From NCBI GenBank assembly GCA_934503195.1, contig CAKSVM010000023.1:1-39437 (forward strand): a stretch of DNA of 39,437 nt. The letters run 5' to 3'. Positions 23,921 through 31,595 of the stretch are shown here, piece after piece. The notes under the pieces were generated by a model. That model did no database searches. It was given only the letters and a program-made list of their open reading frames with translations, and was not told the DNA's origin. Source of the DNA: an uncultured Eubacteriales bacterium (lineage in GTDB: Bacteria; Bacillota; Clostridia; Oscillospirales; CAG-272). A program made the translations under genes and the position numbers. How positions within the stretch are numbered: the first letter of the stretch is position 1; every line of letters starts with the position of its first letter.

Positions 23921-25892
23921 CAAATACAACCATCGCGTGGAGTTCGACCTTGCCGACCTCAACGCTTGCCTTTCCGTTTTCATACGTGAAGGGAAGATCC
24001 GACTCCACGAGTCCGCCGTCCCTGTATTCGACCTTGTAAACCCGCTTCGGCTCGGGGATTTTCGCGTCGAGCTTTATCTCATAGAGCGGGACAATGTCCT
24101 CGATGACCTCGACTCCGCTTCCGCGCTTTGTGGTGTGGGCGAAGAGAAGATGCGCGACATAGCGGCTCTCCTTCTCCTGCTTTGTGAAGGTGACGATTCC
24201 GCGGTCGGGGAGATTCGTCGTGACGGTCGGGTCAAGGAGCGACTTTATCATGTGGAGGACGAGTTCCTTCAGGTGATACGAGCCCTTGTCGGCGTAGTCG
24301 GCGAAGATCTTCCACGCTATGTATCCGGTGTTCGCGGTCAGCACCGCGCCGGGACGATCGGCTCCGGGATTGTTCGGAGTGTGTCTGTGCGAGCAGAAAT
24401 GCTCGGGCGTGCGGTTGAAGTAGGTCTCCTCGACAAGAGCCTCAACGCTGCCTTTTTCGGCGATGACGTTCATCGAGGGCTGATACATGACGTACGCGGT
24501 CTTTCCGTTCACGGCGTCGTATCCGGGAATCATGTAGTTCGGGTTGTAGGCGTTGACTCCCTCATACTTCACGCCGAGGTCGAGCGCGAAAATATCGTCG
24601 CCTTCCCAGAGTCCCGATTCGCCCGAGCAGAGAAGCTTTCCGCCGGATTTCAGGTATTCGTCGAGCTTTACTTTGAGTTCGCCGTCGATTCTGATGACGT
24701 CGGGGAGAATCAGGAGCCTGTACTTCGAGAGATCCTCGTACTGGTCAACGAGATTGAAGAGATACTTGCCCTCGAGCAGCATCCGCGAGGCTCCGACGTC
24801 AAACGGGCAGTTGCGGTCGGGACGCTTTGAGAAGGCCTCCGCGCTCAGAATCGCGATGTCGGTGATATGCTCCGCGTCCTTGACGAAGGGTTCCTTGGCC
24901 TCGACTTCGGCGTATGCCTTGCCGATGAGCTCATAGGTTGACATATTCATCTCACCTGTCGGGTGGAGCTGATCTCCGACTGAGCATTTCGCGCCCTCGG
25001 CGATCGACAGCGCGGCCTCATAGCGGAGCGCGTTCGGATGCTTGAATCCTCCGAATTCTCCCCACGAGAGATGGAACTTTCCGGTCATTCCGAGAAATTC
25101 CATTCCGAGCGTGCGACAGTAAGCGGCCGACATCGGGAAGTGGTCATAGCCCCAGCCGCCGGTCGGAAGGCTCTCAAGCTCGAGATGAGTGTCGAAATGC
25201 GCGTGGTCGCGGCGGCCTCTTGTTATGTTTCCGGCGTTATGGAAGATCGTTGTGTTCTTGTCGTATTTGCGGACGACCTCCTCGGTGCGGCGGCAGTATT
25301 CGGCGTAGACCATGTCGGCGTGCTTTTTGAGATCCTCGTTGTTATGCGGGTCAAGTCCCTTTTCGCGCATCGACTCAAGGCAGTGCTGGCAGAAACAGAT
25401 TCTGGGAGCCGAAATGTCGAGGAAGATTCCGGTCGGATGATAGAGTCTCATGACCTCGTCGACCTGATTCATGAGGTAGTCAAGATAGGGCGTGTTGTAG
25501 CAGAGAAGATGATATCCGGCCTGATTGAGGAAGTCAGCTCCGGCGTTCGGCGAGCCTTTCACAAGATGCTCGGGATGCTTTTTTGCGTACTTTTCGTCAA
25601 GTCCGGCCGAGAGATAGACCGGGGCGTTTACTCCGGCCTCGCGGCAGGCTTCAAGCTCGGCTCCGAGAAGATCGAAATCGAGCTTCGGGTGCATTTCGTT
25701 GGCCTCTGACGGATGGTACGCCCAGCCGTGATGGCACTTTGAGAAGATCGTGATCGAATCGACGTGTCCGGCCTTAAGCGCGGCCTTGAACTGTTCCTTG
25801 TCAAATCTGTCGCCGACCGAGGGGACGGCTTCCGAGGTGTGAAAATCAAGATGTACCTGTCTGTAACGCATGGTAATTCCTTTCCTTGCCAT
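23913..25892 (-). CDS. GHL6-like glycoside hydrolase with beta-galactosidase-type trimerization domain
   Basis: The 659-residue protein looks like hypothetical glycosyl hydrolase family 6 (GHL6). It has a TIM barrel over about residues 10-340, with VHLDFHTS at the start and YHPTGIFLDISAPRICFCQHC around 151-171, a barrel strand with an acidic residue and a Cys-rich loop. The segment LLILPDVIRIDGELKVKLDE begins a flavodoxin/amidotransferase-like domain, and a beta domain closes it. GGAGG lies 8 nt before the ATG at 25892; a second ATG at 25871 also has an AAAGGA and begins at the usual family start, so either may be used. It leads a five-gene operon behind an operator-flanked promoter. Activity is unverified. 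Confidence 0.72.
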   Translation of the reverse strand: MARKGITMRYRQVHLDFHTSEAVPSVGDRFDKEQFKAALKAGHVDSITIFSKCHHGWAYHPSEANEMHPKLDFDLLGAELEACREAGVNAPVYLSAGLDEKYAKKHPEHLVKGSPNAGADFLNQAGYHLLCYNTPYLDYLMNQVDEVMRLYHPTGIFLDISAPRICFCQHCLESMREKGLDPHNNEDLKKHADMVYAEYCRRTEEVVRKYDKNTTIFHNAGNITRGRRDHAHFDTHLELESLPTGGWGYDHFPMSAAYCRTLGMEFLGMTGKFHLSWGEFGGFKHPNALRYEAALSIAEGAKCSVGDQLHPTGEMNMSTYELIGKAYAEVEAKEPFVKDAEHITDIAILSAEAFSKRPDRNCPFDVGASRMLLEGKYLFNLVDQYEDLSKYRLLILPDVIRIDGELKVKLDEYLKSGGKLLCSGESGLWEGDDIFALDLGVKYEGVNAYNPNYMIPGYDAVNGKTAYVMYQPSMNVIAEKGSVEALVEETYFNRTPEHFCSHRHTPNNPGADRPGAVLTANTGYIAWKIFADYADKGSYHLKELVLHMIKSLLDPTVTTNLPDRGIVTFTKQEKESRYVAHLLFAHTTKRGSGVEVIEDIVPLYEIKLDAKIPEPKRVYKVEYRDGGLVESDLPFTYENGKASVEVGKVELHAMVVFDV

Positions 25893-25935
25893 GTGGCAAA
25901 CCTCCGGGGCTTTTCACGGAGGACTTTTCTATACT

Positions 25936-25965
25936 ATTATAACAATAACAGCCTGACCTTGTCAA
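25936..25965 (-). promoter_or_regulatory. Sigma-A promoter of the five-gene glycosidase operon
   Basis: On the minus strand, TTGACA (25965-25960), an 18-nt spacer and TATAAT (25941-25936) with a TGT extended -10 form a strong promoter. The transcript would start about 35-40 nt before the ATG at 25892. It is enclosed by the inverted repeat described separately. Confidence 0.8.
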
Positions 25966-25975
25966 GCTGTTATTG
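25943..25975. promoter_or_regulatory. 10-bp inverted-repeat operator around the -35 box
   Basis: CAATAACAGC (25943-25952) and GCTGTTATTG (25966-25975) are perfect complements separated by 13 bp. The spacer contains the -35 TTGACA. The half-sites lie 23 bp apart centre to centre. This is the arrangement expected for a dimeric repressor that blocks RNA polymerase. Its protein is not identified and need not be in this window. Confidence 0.65.
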
Positions 25976-26022
25976 AAATTTATATCGATTTCTGCATATT
26001 TTTTATTATTTTTTGCGAAATC

Positions 26023-28986
26023 TCAGTTGGTTTTAGTGAGCGAGAAGTCCTTCATCGAGAAGCTTTCGAGAGGTTCTTCCGCTCCTTTGACAGTGACATT
26101 GATCTTTTCGGCCATAACATGACTTTCAATGACATTCGCTATGAGCGTGATTTCCTTCCACTCGGTACCGACATTAAACGTTTCATCGTTGACCGTTCTC
26201 GATTTCAGGTAGATTCCGGCTTTGAGCTTGCCCTCAACCGGAGCTTTGACCTTAAATTTCAGCACATATTCTCCGGTGCCGTATTTTCTGACTTCCTCGG
26301 TGATTACACGGTCAATTCCGGAACCCAGAGAGTTGGCGTAGTTCATGACAGTGTATACAATGTCGCCGTCCTCTTCAGAGGTGACAAGGTGAAGCTGATA
26401 TGAAGCTGCCTCGGTGAACTTGCTGAGAACGCCCTGATCCTCAAGGAAGAGGTTTCCTGTCGGGTCGTTCGGGGTTATTATGACAGCTCCGTCCTTTACG
26501 TCCACAGCCTTCGCCATGCCGGATTTCAGGAGCTCGGACGCGGTTATGTATTTCACGCCGTTCTTTTCGACAGTCGTGCCCGACTTGTCAGTGCGGAGTT
26601 CATACCTTATCTGATCGGCCGGGAGATAAACCTCTTTGTCATCAGCGATCACGGGATACTCAAAGAATACCTGCCACTTTCCGATAAATATCTTGTTTTC
26701 GGCATTATAATCGACCTTTTCGGAATGTCTTGTGACCGGGACAAAATCCGCGGAGGTTTCGTAGGAGTATTTGTTTCCGGGATGCTTCGGCTCGCCCTCG
26801 CGCGAGAGCTGTATACCGTCAAGCGACTCTATGACCTTTCCGTTGACCGCGAAGTTCTTCAGAGTCATATCATAGTTGTCACTCTTCAGAACCCACGAAC
26901 CGTTTTCAAAGCGCAGCATTGTCCATGATCTCTGAGTCTCCGGGTTTCCGAGCGAGACGTTTTCGAAGACGAATTTCTTTTCTCCTTCACCCATATTGCG
27001 GCCGAGGAAGAACCACGGGGCGTATGTGCAGTCGACCGAGTCAATATTCTTTATCTTCACATCGGCTGTGAGATTTTCCTTGTTTCCATTGTAGAGGTGA
27101 TTTATCACTCCGTCGTCAGCGCGGAAGACGTGAATGTCCTCAAGACGCGCGTTCTTGTTGTTGGCTTGCGGGAAGATCGCGGCGCAGGTTGTTCCGAGCG
27201 TCATGTCGCGGTAGGTCACGTTCTTCGGACCGAAGACGGCAGCGTTGTCGCCGCAGTAGACGAAGCAGTGTTCTATGAGTGCGTCATCGCCGCCGAAGAC
27301 CGAGATTCCGTCCGACGTGATCATAGTCGACATGACCTTGGTATTCCGCACGACGCTGTTCTTTCCGCTGATCGTTATGTTGAAGCTCCGGGCGTCAAGG
27401 AGTATCGGCCCGTCGACGACTGAGTTCGTGCCGATCATATTGAGAAGATATCTTCCGCGTCCGTTCGCTCCGCTCGTGCTGACGTCGTAGCTGTAGATAT
27501 CCTCAAACGGGTCAAGAATCGCGCCGCGGCCGATGAGCTTCGAACCCTCTCCGTTGAGATCGACTCTCGCGTTGAGAACGGCTCCGGGCGCGATGTAGAC
27601 TGTCTGATACTTATCCTTCACCTCGAAGACACCGTCCTCGGTCTCGTACCAGCCGTCGATCACGATCATGTTCGGGTCGTCGAAGTCAAGCTCATCGGTG
27701 AACTCGGGGTAATCGGCGAAGACTGAGAGGATTGTGTTGTCGCGGTCGTCGAGTCTTATGAGGAAATAATCCGGCTTTTCAAGGTAGACCGAGATCACGC
27801 CGTCCCTATACTCACTTTTGAAATTCTTTGCCGACGGCATGACAGAGTAGGAGGTGAAATCCTCCTTAACCTTGATATCGACGCGGACTTCCTCACCCGA
27901 GAAGGCGAAGAGCGAGAAGCTACGCGTGTCGTCCGCGCCCTCGTAGCCGCGGCTGACCGTGCTTTCCATTGTGTGATTGTAAACCGGGAGCTTCTCGGTC
28001 TTTGTTCCCTGAGTGACGCTGACTTCATATCGGTAGTCGCGGTGAATCTTTTCGGGGAACTCAGGATAGATCACAAGCTGCTTTGTCATGCGGAATTCCT
28101 CCTCGGTCATCTGCTTTTCGGAATGGATGCCGACAAATTCGAGTTTTCCGTCGGCCGATCCCAGAAGAGACGCCATGTAGCTGAAAAGTTTGCGGTTTTC
28201 GGCGGTGGTGCGCCCGGTGAGCGTGAGCTTTCCGTCCTCGGCCGAATATCCCCATGAGCCTTCGGGAATCTTGTCGGAGGAATCGAAGATGATATTCGCC
28301 TCTGAGCTTTCCTTGACGATTTTCGCGGTGAGTCCGGTCGCTTCCTCAAAGATCGGAATCAGACGGTTGCGGTAGCTCTCGGTCTGCTCGGCGGTAGTAT
28401 TTCCGGTGTAGACGAGAAGCTCTTTTATGGATTCATTGCCGAATCTGAGATCTCCGGCGGAATATTTTCCGGCCTCCTTGTAGGTCATGCTGTCGGGGAA
28501 GAGGATTCCGTCGGACGAGACGTAGTTTTCGATGAAGAAATCGACCGCGGAAATCACGGCCTCATCGCTTCCTCCGGTTATGTAGATCCGGTTACCGTGG
28601 CGGACGATGAGTTTGTCGTCACGGCGGAGAAGTTCGTGTTCATAGCGGTTAGTTTCGCCGACGACTATTTCGGAGGTGTCGGTCGGGATTTTCTCACCGC
28701 GGTTCACCCAGTCGGTCTCGATGAGAATCGACGCGCCGGTGACTGTCTCGTTTATGCTGTCGCGCAGCTTCACGGCGGATGAGGTGATTGCCTTATCGGA
28801 ATCTTCCGGGCGGACGATCTTGAAGCCGTCGGGCTTCATCGCGTCTGACGCGCTTAACTTTTCAGGAGCCTTAGGTGCGGTGTCAAGCGGCGTTCCTTCA
28901 TTTTCGCAGCCGAACAGAAACAGCGCGCATATAACCATAAGTACGGCCATGATAAGGCCGTGAATACGTTTTTTGGAAAAAACCAT
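26023..28986 (-). CDS. Secreted beta-helix lipoprotein (dextranase/GH49- or GH28-like)
   Basis: The 987-residue protein has a lipoprotein signal, with basic residues, then a hydrophobic core and the lipobox LFGC at Cys27. After that a GEN-type domain (about 40-190, including SEIVVGETNRYE and FFIENYVSSDG) resembles the N-terminal domains found in Clostridial alpha-glucuronidase-like lipoproteins. A right-handed beta-helix occupies about 430-680, with VYIAPGAVLNARVDLNG, DGPILLDARSFNITISG and HCFVYCGDNAAVFG. The C-terminus (about 740-987) is beta-sandwich-like. The start at 28986 is chosen because AAAGGG lies 9 nt upstream; the ATG at 29004 lacks a Shine-Dalgarno. It is the only glycan protein here with an export signal. 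Specific activity is unknown. Confidence 0.75.
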   Translation of the reverse strand: MVFSKKRIHGLIMAVLMVICALFLFGCENEGTPLDTAPKAPEKLSASDAMKPDGFKIVRPEDSDKAITSSAVKLRDSINETVTGASILIETDWVNRGEKIPTDTSEIVVGETNRYEHELLRRDDKLIVRHGNRIYITGGSDEAVISAVDFFIENYVSSDGILFPDSMTYKEAGKYSAGDLRFGNESIKELLVYTGNTTAEQTESYRNRLIPIFEEATGLTAKIVKESSEANIIFDSSDKIPEGSWGYSAEDGKLTLTGRTTAENRKLFSYMASLLGSADGKLEFVGIHSEKQMTEEEFRMTKQLVIYPEFPEKIHRDYRYEVSVTQGTKTEKLPVYNHTMESTVSRGYEGADDTRSFSLFAFSGEEVRVDIKVKEDFTSYSVMPSAKNFKSEYRDGVISVYLEKPDYFLIRLDDRDNTILSVFADYPEFTDELDFDDPNMIVIDGWYETEDGVFEVKDKYQTVYIAPGAVLNARVDLNGEGSKLIGRGAILDPFEDIYSYDVSTSGANGRGRYLLNMIGTNSVVDGPILLDARSFNITISGKNSVVRNTKVMSTMITSDGISVFGGDDALIEHCFVYCGDNAAVFGPKNVTYRDMTLGTTCAAIFPQANNKNARLEDIHVFRADDGVINHLYNGNKENLTADVKIKNIDSVDCTYAPWFFLGRNMGEGEKKFVFENVSLGNPETQRSWTMLRFENGSWVLKSDNYDMTLKNFAVNGKVIESLDGIQLSREGEPKHPGNKYSYETSADFVPVTRHSEKVDYNAENKIFIGKWQVFFEYPVIADDKEVYLPADQIRYELRTDKSGTTVEKNGVKYITASELLKSGMAKAVDVKDGAVIITPNDPTGNLFLEDQGVLSKFTEAASYQLHLVTSEEDGDIVYTVMNYANSLGSGIDRVITEEVRKYGTGEYVLKFKVKAPVEGKLKAGIYLKSRTVNDETFNVGTEWKEITLIANVIESHVMAEKINVTVKGAEEPLESFSMKDFSLTKTN

Positions 28987-29083
28987 TCTGTAGTGCCCTT
29001 TCATTGAAAAATAAAAGGCATAATCCGTGGTGAGAGCGTCCGTGAGCGATCCGGAACGGTACAGACTTATACCCTTGTTAAAT

Positions 29084-29112
29084 ATTATACACTATTTTTC
29101 GCTTTTTGTCAA
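29084..29112 (-). promoter_or_regulatory. Consensus sigma-A promoter of the lipoprotein gene
   Basis: On the minus strand, TTGACA (29112-29107), a 17-nt spacer and TATAAT (29089-29084) form a full consensus promoter. It is the only promoter of the window without a TGn extended -10. The -35 box includes the stop codon of the small gene at 29109-29399. The 5' leader is about 90 nt. Confidence 0.82.
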
Positions 29113-29399
29113 GATCTTTTGTCGAAAAAGATTTCGGCGCGCGCTTTTAGTCTGTCCGGTAAGGTCTTTTCGCGGCTCAGAGTATTGAAGAAGCTCTCAG
29201 CGAGACTGTGGTCGTGGATTTTTGAAACGACTGACGAGCTTTTGTTCCATCTGCCGACAAGCGCGGATGTGAAGCTGTAGACGCAGACGTGTTCATCCTT
29301 TATCGGGAACAGATCGGCTCTGATTATCAGCGCGAGATCATTATCGAGCTTTTTCCATGAAAAGAATACCGAAAATTCGGGATCCGCGATATTCCGCAT
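29109..29399 (-). CDS. Small protein of unknown function
   Basis: I do not recognise this 96-residue protein. It looks real because GGAGG stands 9 nt before the ATG at 29399 and its amino-acid composition is balanced. It has no antisense counterpart. It contains FSVFFSWKKLDNDLALIIRAD and ends in a charged helix rich in Lys and Arg. No signal peptide or transmembrane segment is seen. It lies between the AraC regulator and the lipoprotein, and its stop codon is part of the lipoprotein promoter. It is probably transcribed with AraC, or from an unseen promoter between them. Confidence 0.6.
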   Translation of the reverse strand: MRNIADPEFSVFFSWKKLDNDLALIIRADLFPIKDEHVCVYSFTSALVGRWNKSSSVVSKIHDHSLAESFFNTLSREKTLPDRLKARAEIFFDKRS

Positions 29400-29477
29400 T
29401 CCATTTCACCTCCGGATCATAGTTTACCATGAATTCCGCCTTGTGTAAAGAAAAATCGCACGACATTTTTCGACAGG

Positions 29478-30335
29478 CTATTCGTCCTTCGGCGAAAATC
29501 TCGGTGAGGTGTCATATGAAACGGTTTCACTCTCGGGATGGCGTTTTGTCGAGGGATTTCTGCCGAAGTACGCAGTGTAGGCGCGCCAGAAGGCCGAGTA
29601 GTCGGAAAATCCGCATCTCGTGCAGACCTCGGTCGGACGCCCGCCCGAAAGAATCTCACGCTGTGCCATAGCGAGCCTTTTTGAGGTTATGAATCTTTTC
29701 GGGCTGATATTCAGATGCTGAATGAAGAGATGATGCAGATGACTGCGCGTTATATAGAGTTCGCGGCAGAGCTCGTCGATCCCGGTCAGGGTCGTGAGAT
29801 GCTCCTCGATGTAGTCGATCGCCCTTGACACGACCTCGTTTGTACGGTTCACCGGGACGACGCTTTCGCCCGCCTCGATCGCGGCGTTTATCAGGATTTC
29901 CTCGATTATATGCGAGAGAATCCGTCCCTTTTCGGGTTCCGCGAGCTTTTGGCAGTAATAGTCGAGCTTGTCAAAAAGCCCCGCGACCGAGTTCTTGCCC
30001 TCAAACGAAAGCACGTTCATCCCGTCGGGAATCCGCGCCAGAATGTCGTAGGGAAGCGACGAGAGATCGAAAAGAATGTCATAGCGTTCGTAAGGCTCAA
30101 GGCCGTCGACTATCATCGAATGTACCGCGAAGGGGCGCGAGATCACTAGCGCGTTCCTTGAGAGCTTATAGACCCGGCCGTCGACCGAATACGAAATGTT
30201 TCCGTTCTTGAAAAAGATCAGCTCGCAGAGCGTGTGCGAGTGCGGACTGTACTGCTCGGGCGCGGGTGAATCGTTCGTCGCGTGGTCTAAATAGAGTACT
30301 TTGTCCTCATAGAAGCTGTGATGGATTATCGCCAT
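29478..30335 (-). CDS. AraC-family transcriptional regulator
   Basis: The 285-residue protein has an N-terminal cupin-like sensor domain (about 1-150, including PHSHTLCELIFFKNG) and a C-terminal double helix-turn-helix. The recognition region is GIDELCRELYITRSHLHHLF, followed by PTEVCTRCGFSDYSAFWRAY, the canonical AraC signature. Members bind sugars or related ligands and usually activate nearby operons. The start at 30335 has GGAGGTGA 4-8 nt upstream. It is divergent from the amino-sugar operon at 30527, and the shared region holds mirror-image promoter elements, so that operon is the first candidate for its target. The ligand is unknown. Confidence 0.93.
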   Translation of the reverse strand: MAIIHHSFYEDKVLYLDHATNDSPAPEQYSPHSHTLCELIFFKNGNISYSVDGRVYKLSRNALVISRPFAVHSMIVDGLEPYERYDILFDLSSLPYDILARIPDGMNVLSFEGKNSVAGLFDKLDYYCQKLAEPEKGRILSHIIEEILINAAIEAGESVVPVNRTNEVVSRAIDYIEEHLTTLTGIDELCRELYITRSHLHHLFIQHLNISPKRFITSKRLAMAQREILSGGRPTEVCTRCGFSDYSAFWRAYTAYFGRNPSTKRHPESETVSYDTSPRFSPKDE

Positions 30336-30352
30336 ATTCTCACCTCCACTTT

Positions 30353-30381
30353 ATGATACCACAAAACAACACATTTTGCAA
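30353..30381 (-). promoter_or_regulatory. Promoter of the AraC gene, mirror of the operon promoter
   Basis: On the minus strand, TTGCAA (30381-30376), a 17-nt spacer and TATCAT (30358-30353) with a TGG extended -10 form a moderate promoter. Its -10 region TGTGGTATCAT is repeated exactly, inverted, at the divergent promoter (30431-30441). Confidence 0.62.
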
Positions 30382-30412
30382 TATCTTTTATGAAAAAATT
30401 GCTTTTTATCAA

Positions 30413-30441
30413 TTTACATCGCGGAGAAAATGTGGTATCAT
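30413..30441 (+). promoter_or_regulatory. Promoter of the amino-sugar operon
   Basis: TTTACA at 30413-30418, a 17-nt spacer and TATCAT at 30436-30441 with a TGG extended -10 form a moderate promoter. Transcription should begin near 30448. The region between this and the divergent AraC promoter is AT-rich and is the likely regulator-binding zone. Confidence 0.65.
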
Positions 30442-30447
30442 TTATAT

Positions 30448-30526
30448 AACACACGTGTCCTACAGCCCTTGCGGTTTGTCTGAAGCCGGGTTATAGGACA
30501 CGTCCAGAAAAACGGAGGAAACCAGA
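30448..30526 (+). ncRNA. Structured 5' leader of the amino-sugar operon
   Basis: Between the predicted transcription start and the Shine-Dalgarno (GGAGGAA at 30514-30520) lies a 10-bp perfect stem. It pairs ACGTGTCCTA (30453-30462) with TAGGACACGT (30494-30503) around a 31-nt interior. The interior can form a second 6-bp hairpin, CGGTTT (30472-30477) with AAGCCG (30483-30488), including one G-U pair. It may be a 5' stabilising element, a regulatory RNA or an operator. It is not a glmS ribozyme, whose conserved core I do not see. No T-run follows, so it does not look like an attenuator. Confidence 0.5.
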
Positions 30527-31594
30527 ATGAAAAAACTGAAACTCGCGATAATCGGTCAGGGACGGAGCGGACGCGACATTCACGGGGCTTTTTTAAGATC
30601 CGACAGTAACGATCTCTTTGAGGTCGCCGCGGTCGCCGAGCTTGACCCTGAGAGGAGAAGACGTGCCGAAGCCGAATATCCCGGCTGTGTGACGTTCGCC
30701 GACTACCATGACCTTCTCACGCTCGACCTCGGCTTGATCGTCAACGCGTCCTATTCGGATATGCACTACTCTGTGACGAAAACCTGCCTTGAGGCCGGGA
30801 AGAACGTCCTTGTCGAAAAGCCCTTCGCGCGGAACTACTATGAGTGCTGCGACCTCATGAACACGGCGAAAAAGCGCGGCGTCACGCTCGCCGTCTTCCA
30901 GCAGAGCCTTTACGCGCCCTACTACGCCGAGGTGAAAAAGGTCATCGACTCGGGGATCCTCGGCGTGATAACGCAGATAAACCTCAGAAACAACGGATTT
31001 TCGCGCCGCTGGGACTGGCAGACTCTTCAGATGAAGATGGGCGGAAGTGTCTACAACACCGGACCGCATCCGATCGGAGCCGCGCTTAACTTCCTCGACT
31101 GGGACGACGATTTCAGAGTCGAGTTCTCAAAGCTCGGTAAGGCTCTCACGAGCGGCGACGCCGAGGACACCGCGAAGATCATCCTCTCCGCGCCGCGAAA
31201 GCCGATAATCGACATTGAGATAAGCTCAAACGACGCTTTCTGCCCCTACACCGTCAAGGTCATGGGAACGAAGGGAACTCTCCTTGGCACAGGATCCGGC
31301 TATAAGATAAAGTACATAAAGGACGGCGAAAACCCGGAGCGTCCGGTAATCGTCGAGTCGCTTAAGAACGAGAACGGACTTCCGATCTACTGCGGGGAAA
31401 AGCTCATCACGCACGACGAGGAGGTTTCCTACACCGGAACTGCCTTCACGACGGCCGTTCATGAGTTTTACTCGATGCTCCATGACACGCTGGCAAACGG
31501 AGCCGAGCTTGAGATAAAGCCCGAGCAGATCGCAAAGGTCATCCGCGTCATCGAGACCGTTCACGCGGAAAATCCGATGGAGAAGGTGTACTGA
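30527..31594 (+). CDS. Gfo/Idh/MocA-family oxidoreductase
   Basis: The 355-residue protein is an NAD(P)-dependent sugar dehydrogenase of this family. AIIGQGRSGRDIHG is the Rossmann dinucleotide-binding glycine motif, and NVLVEKPFARN holds the catalytic lysine in the EKP motif. MGGSVYNTGPHPIGAALN occupies the position of the D-x-x-x-H motif, with Asn in place of the usual Asp. No signal peptide is present. GGAGGAA lies 6 nt before the ATG. It heads five genes that follow within a few bases or overlap, with the next gene 1 nt after its stop. It probably oxidises a sugar or amino sugar; the substrate is not known. Confidence 0.9.
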   Translation: MKKLKLAIIGQGRSGRDIHGAFLRSDSNDLFEVAAVAELDPERRRRAEAEYPGCVTFADYHDLLTLDLGLIVNASYSDMHYSVTKTCLEAGKNVLVEKPFARNYYECCDLMNTAKKRGVTLAVFQQSLYAPYYAEVKKVIDSGILGVITQINLRNNGFSRRWDWQTLQMKMGGSVYNTGPHPIGAALNFLDWDDDFRVEFSKLGKALTSGDAEDTAKIILSAPRKPIIDIEISSNDAFCPYTVKVMGTKGTLLGTGSGYKIKYIKDGENPERPVIVESLKNENGLPIYCGEKLITHDEEVSYTGTAFTTAVHEFYSMLHDTLANGAELEIKPEQIAKVIRVIETVHAENPMEKVY

Positions 31595-31595
31595 T

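Noticed and set aside
24553..24936. Antisense frames within the GHL6-like gene and elsewhere across 20-29 kb
   Set aside because: They lack ribosome-binding sites and motifs and sit fully opposite recognisable genes.
30448..30526. glmS ribozyme or other named riboswitch before the NagA/NagB-containing operon
   Set aside because: The leader is too short (about 79 nt), the conserved glmS core is absent, and no known aptamer consensus could be matched by eye.
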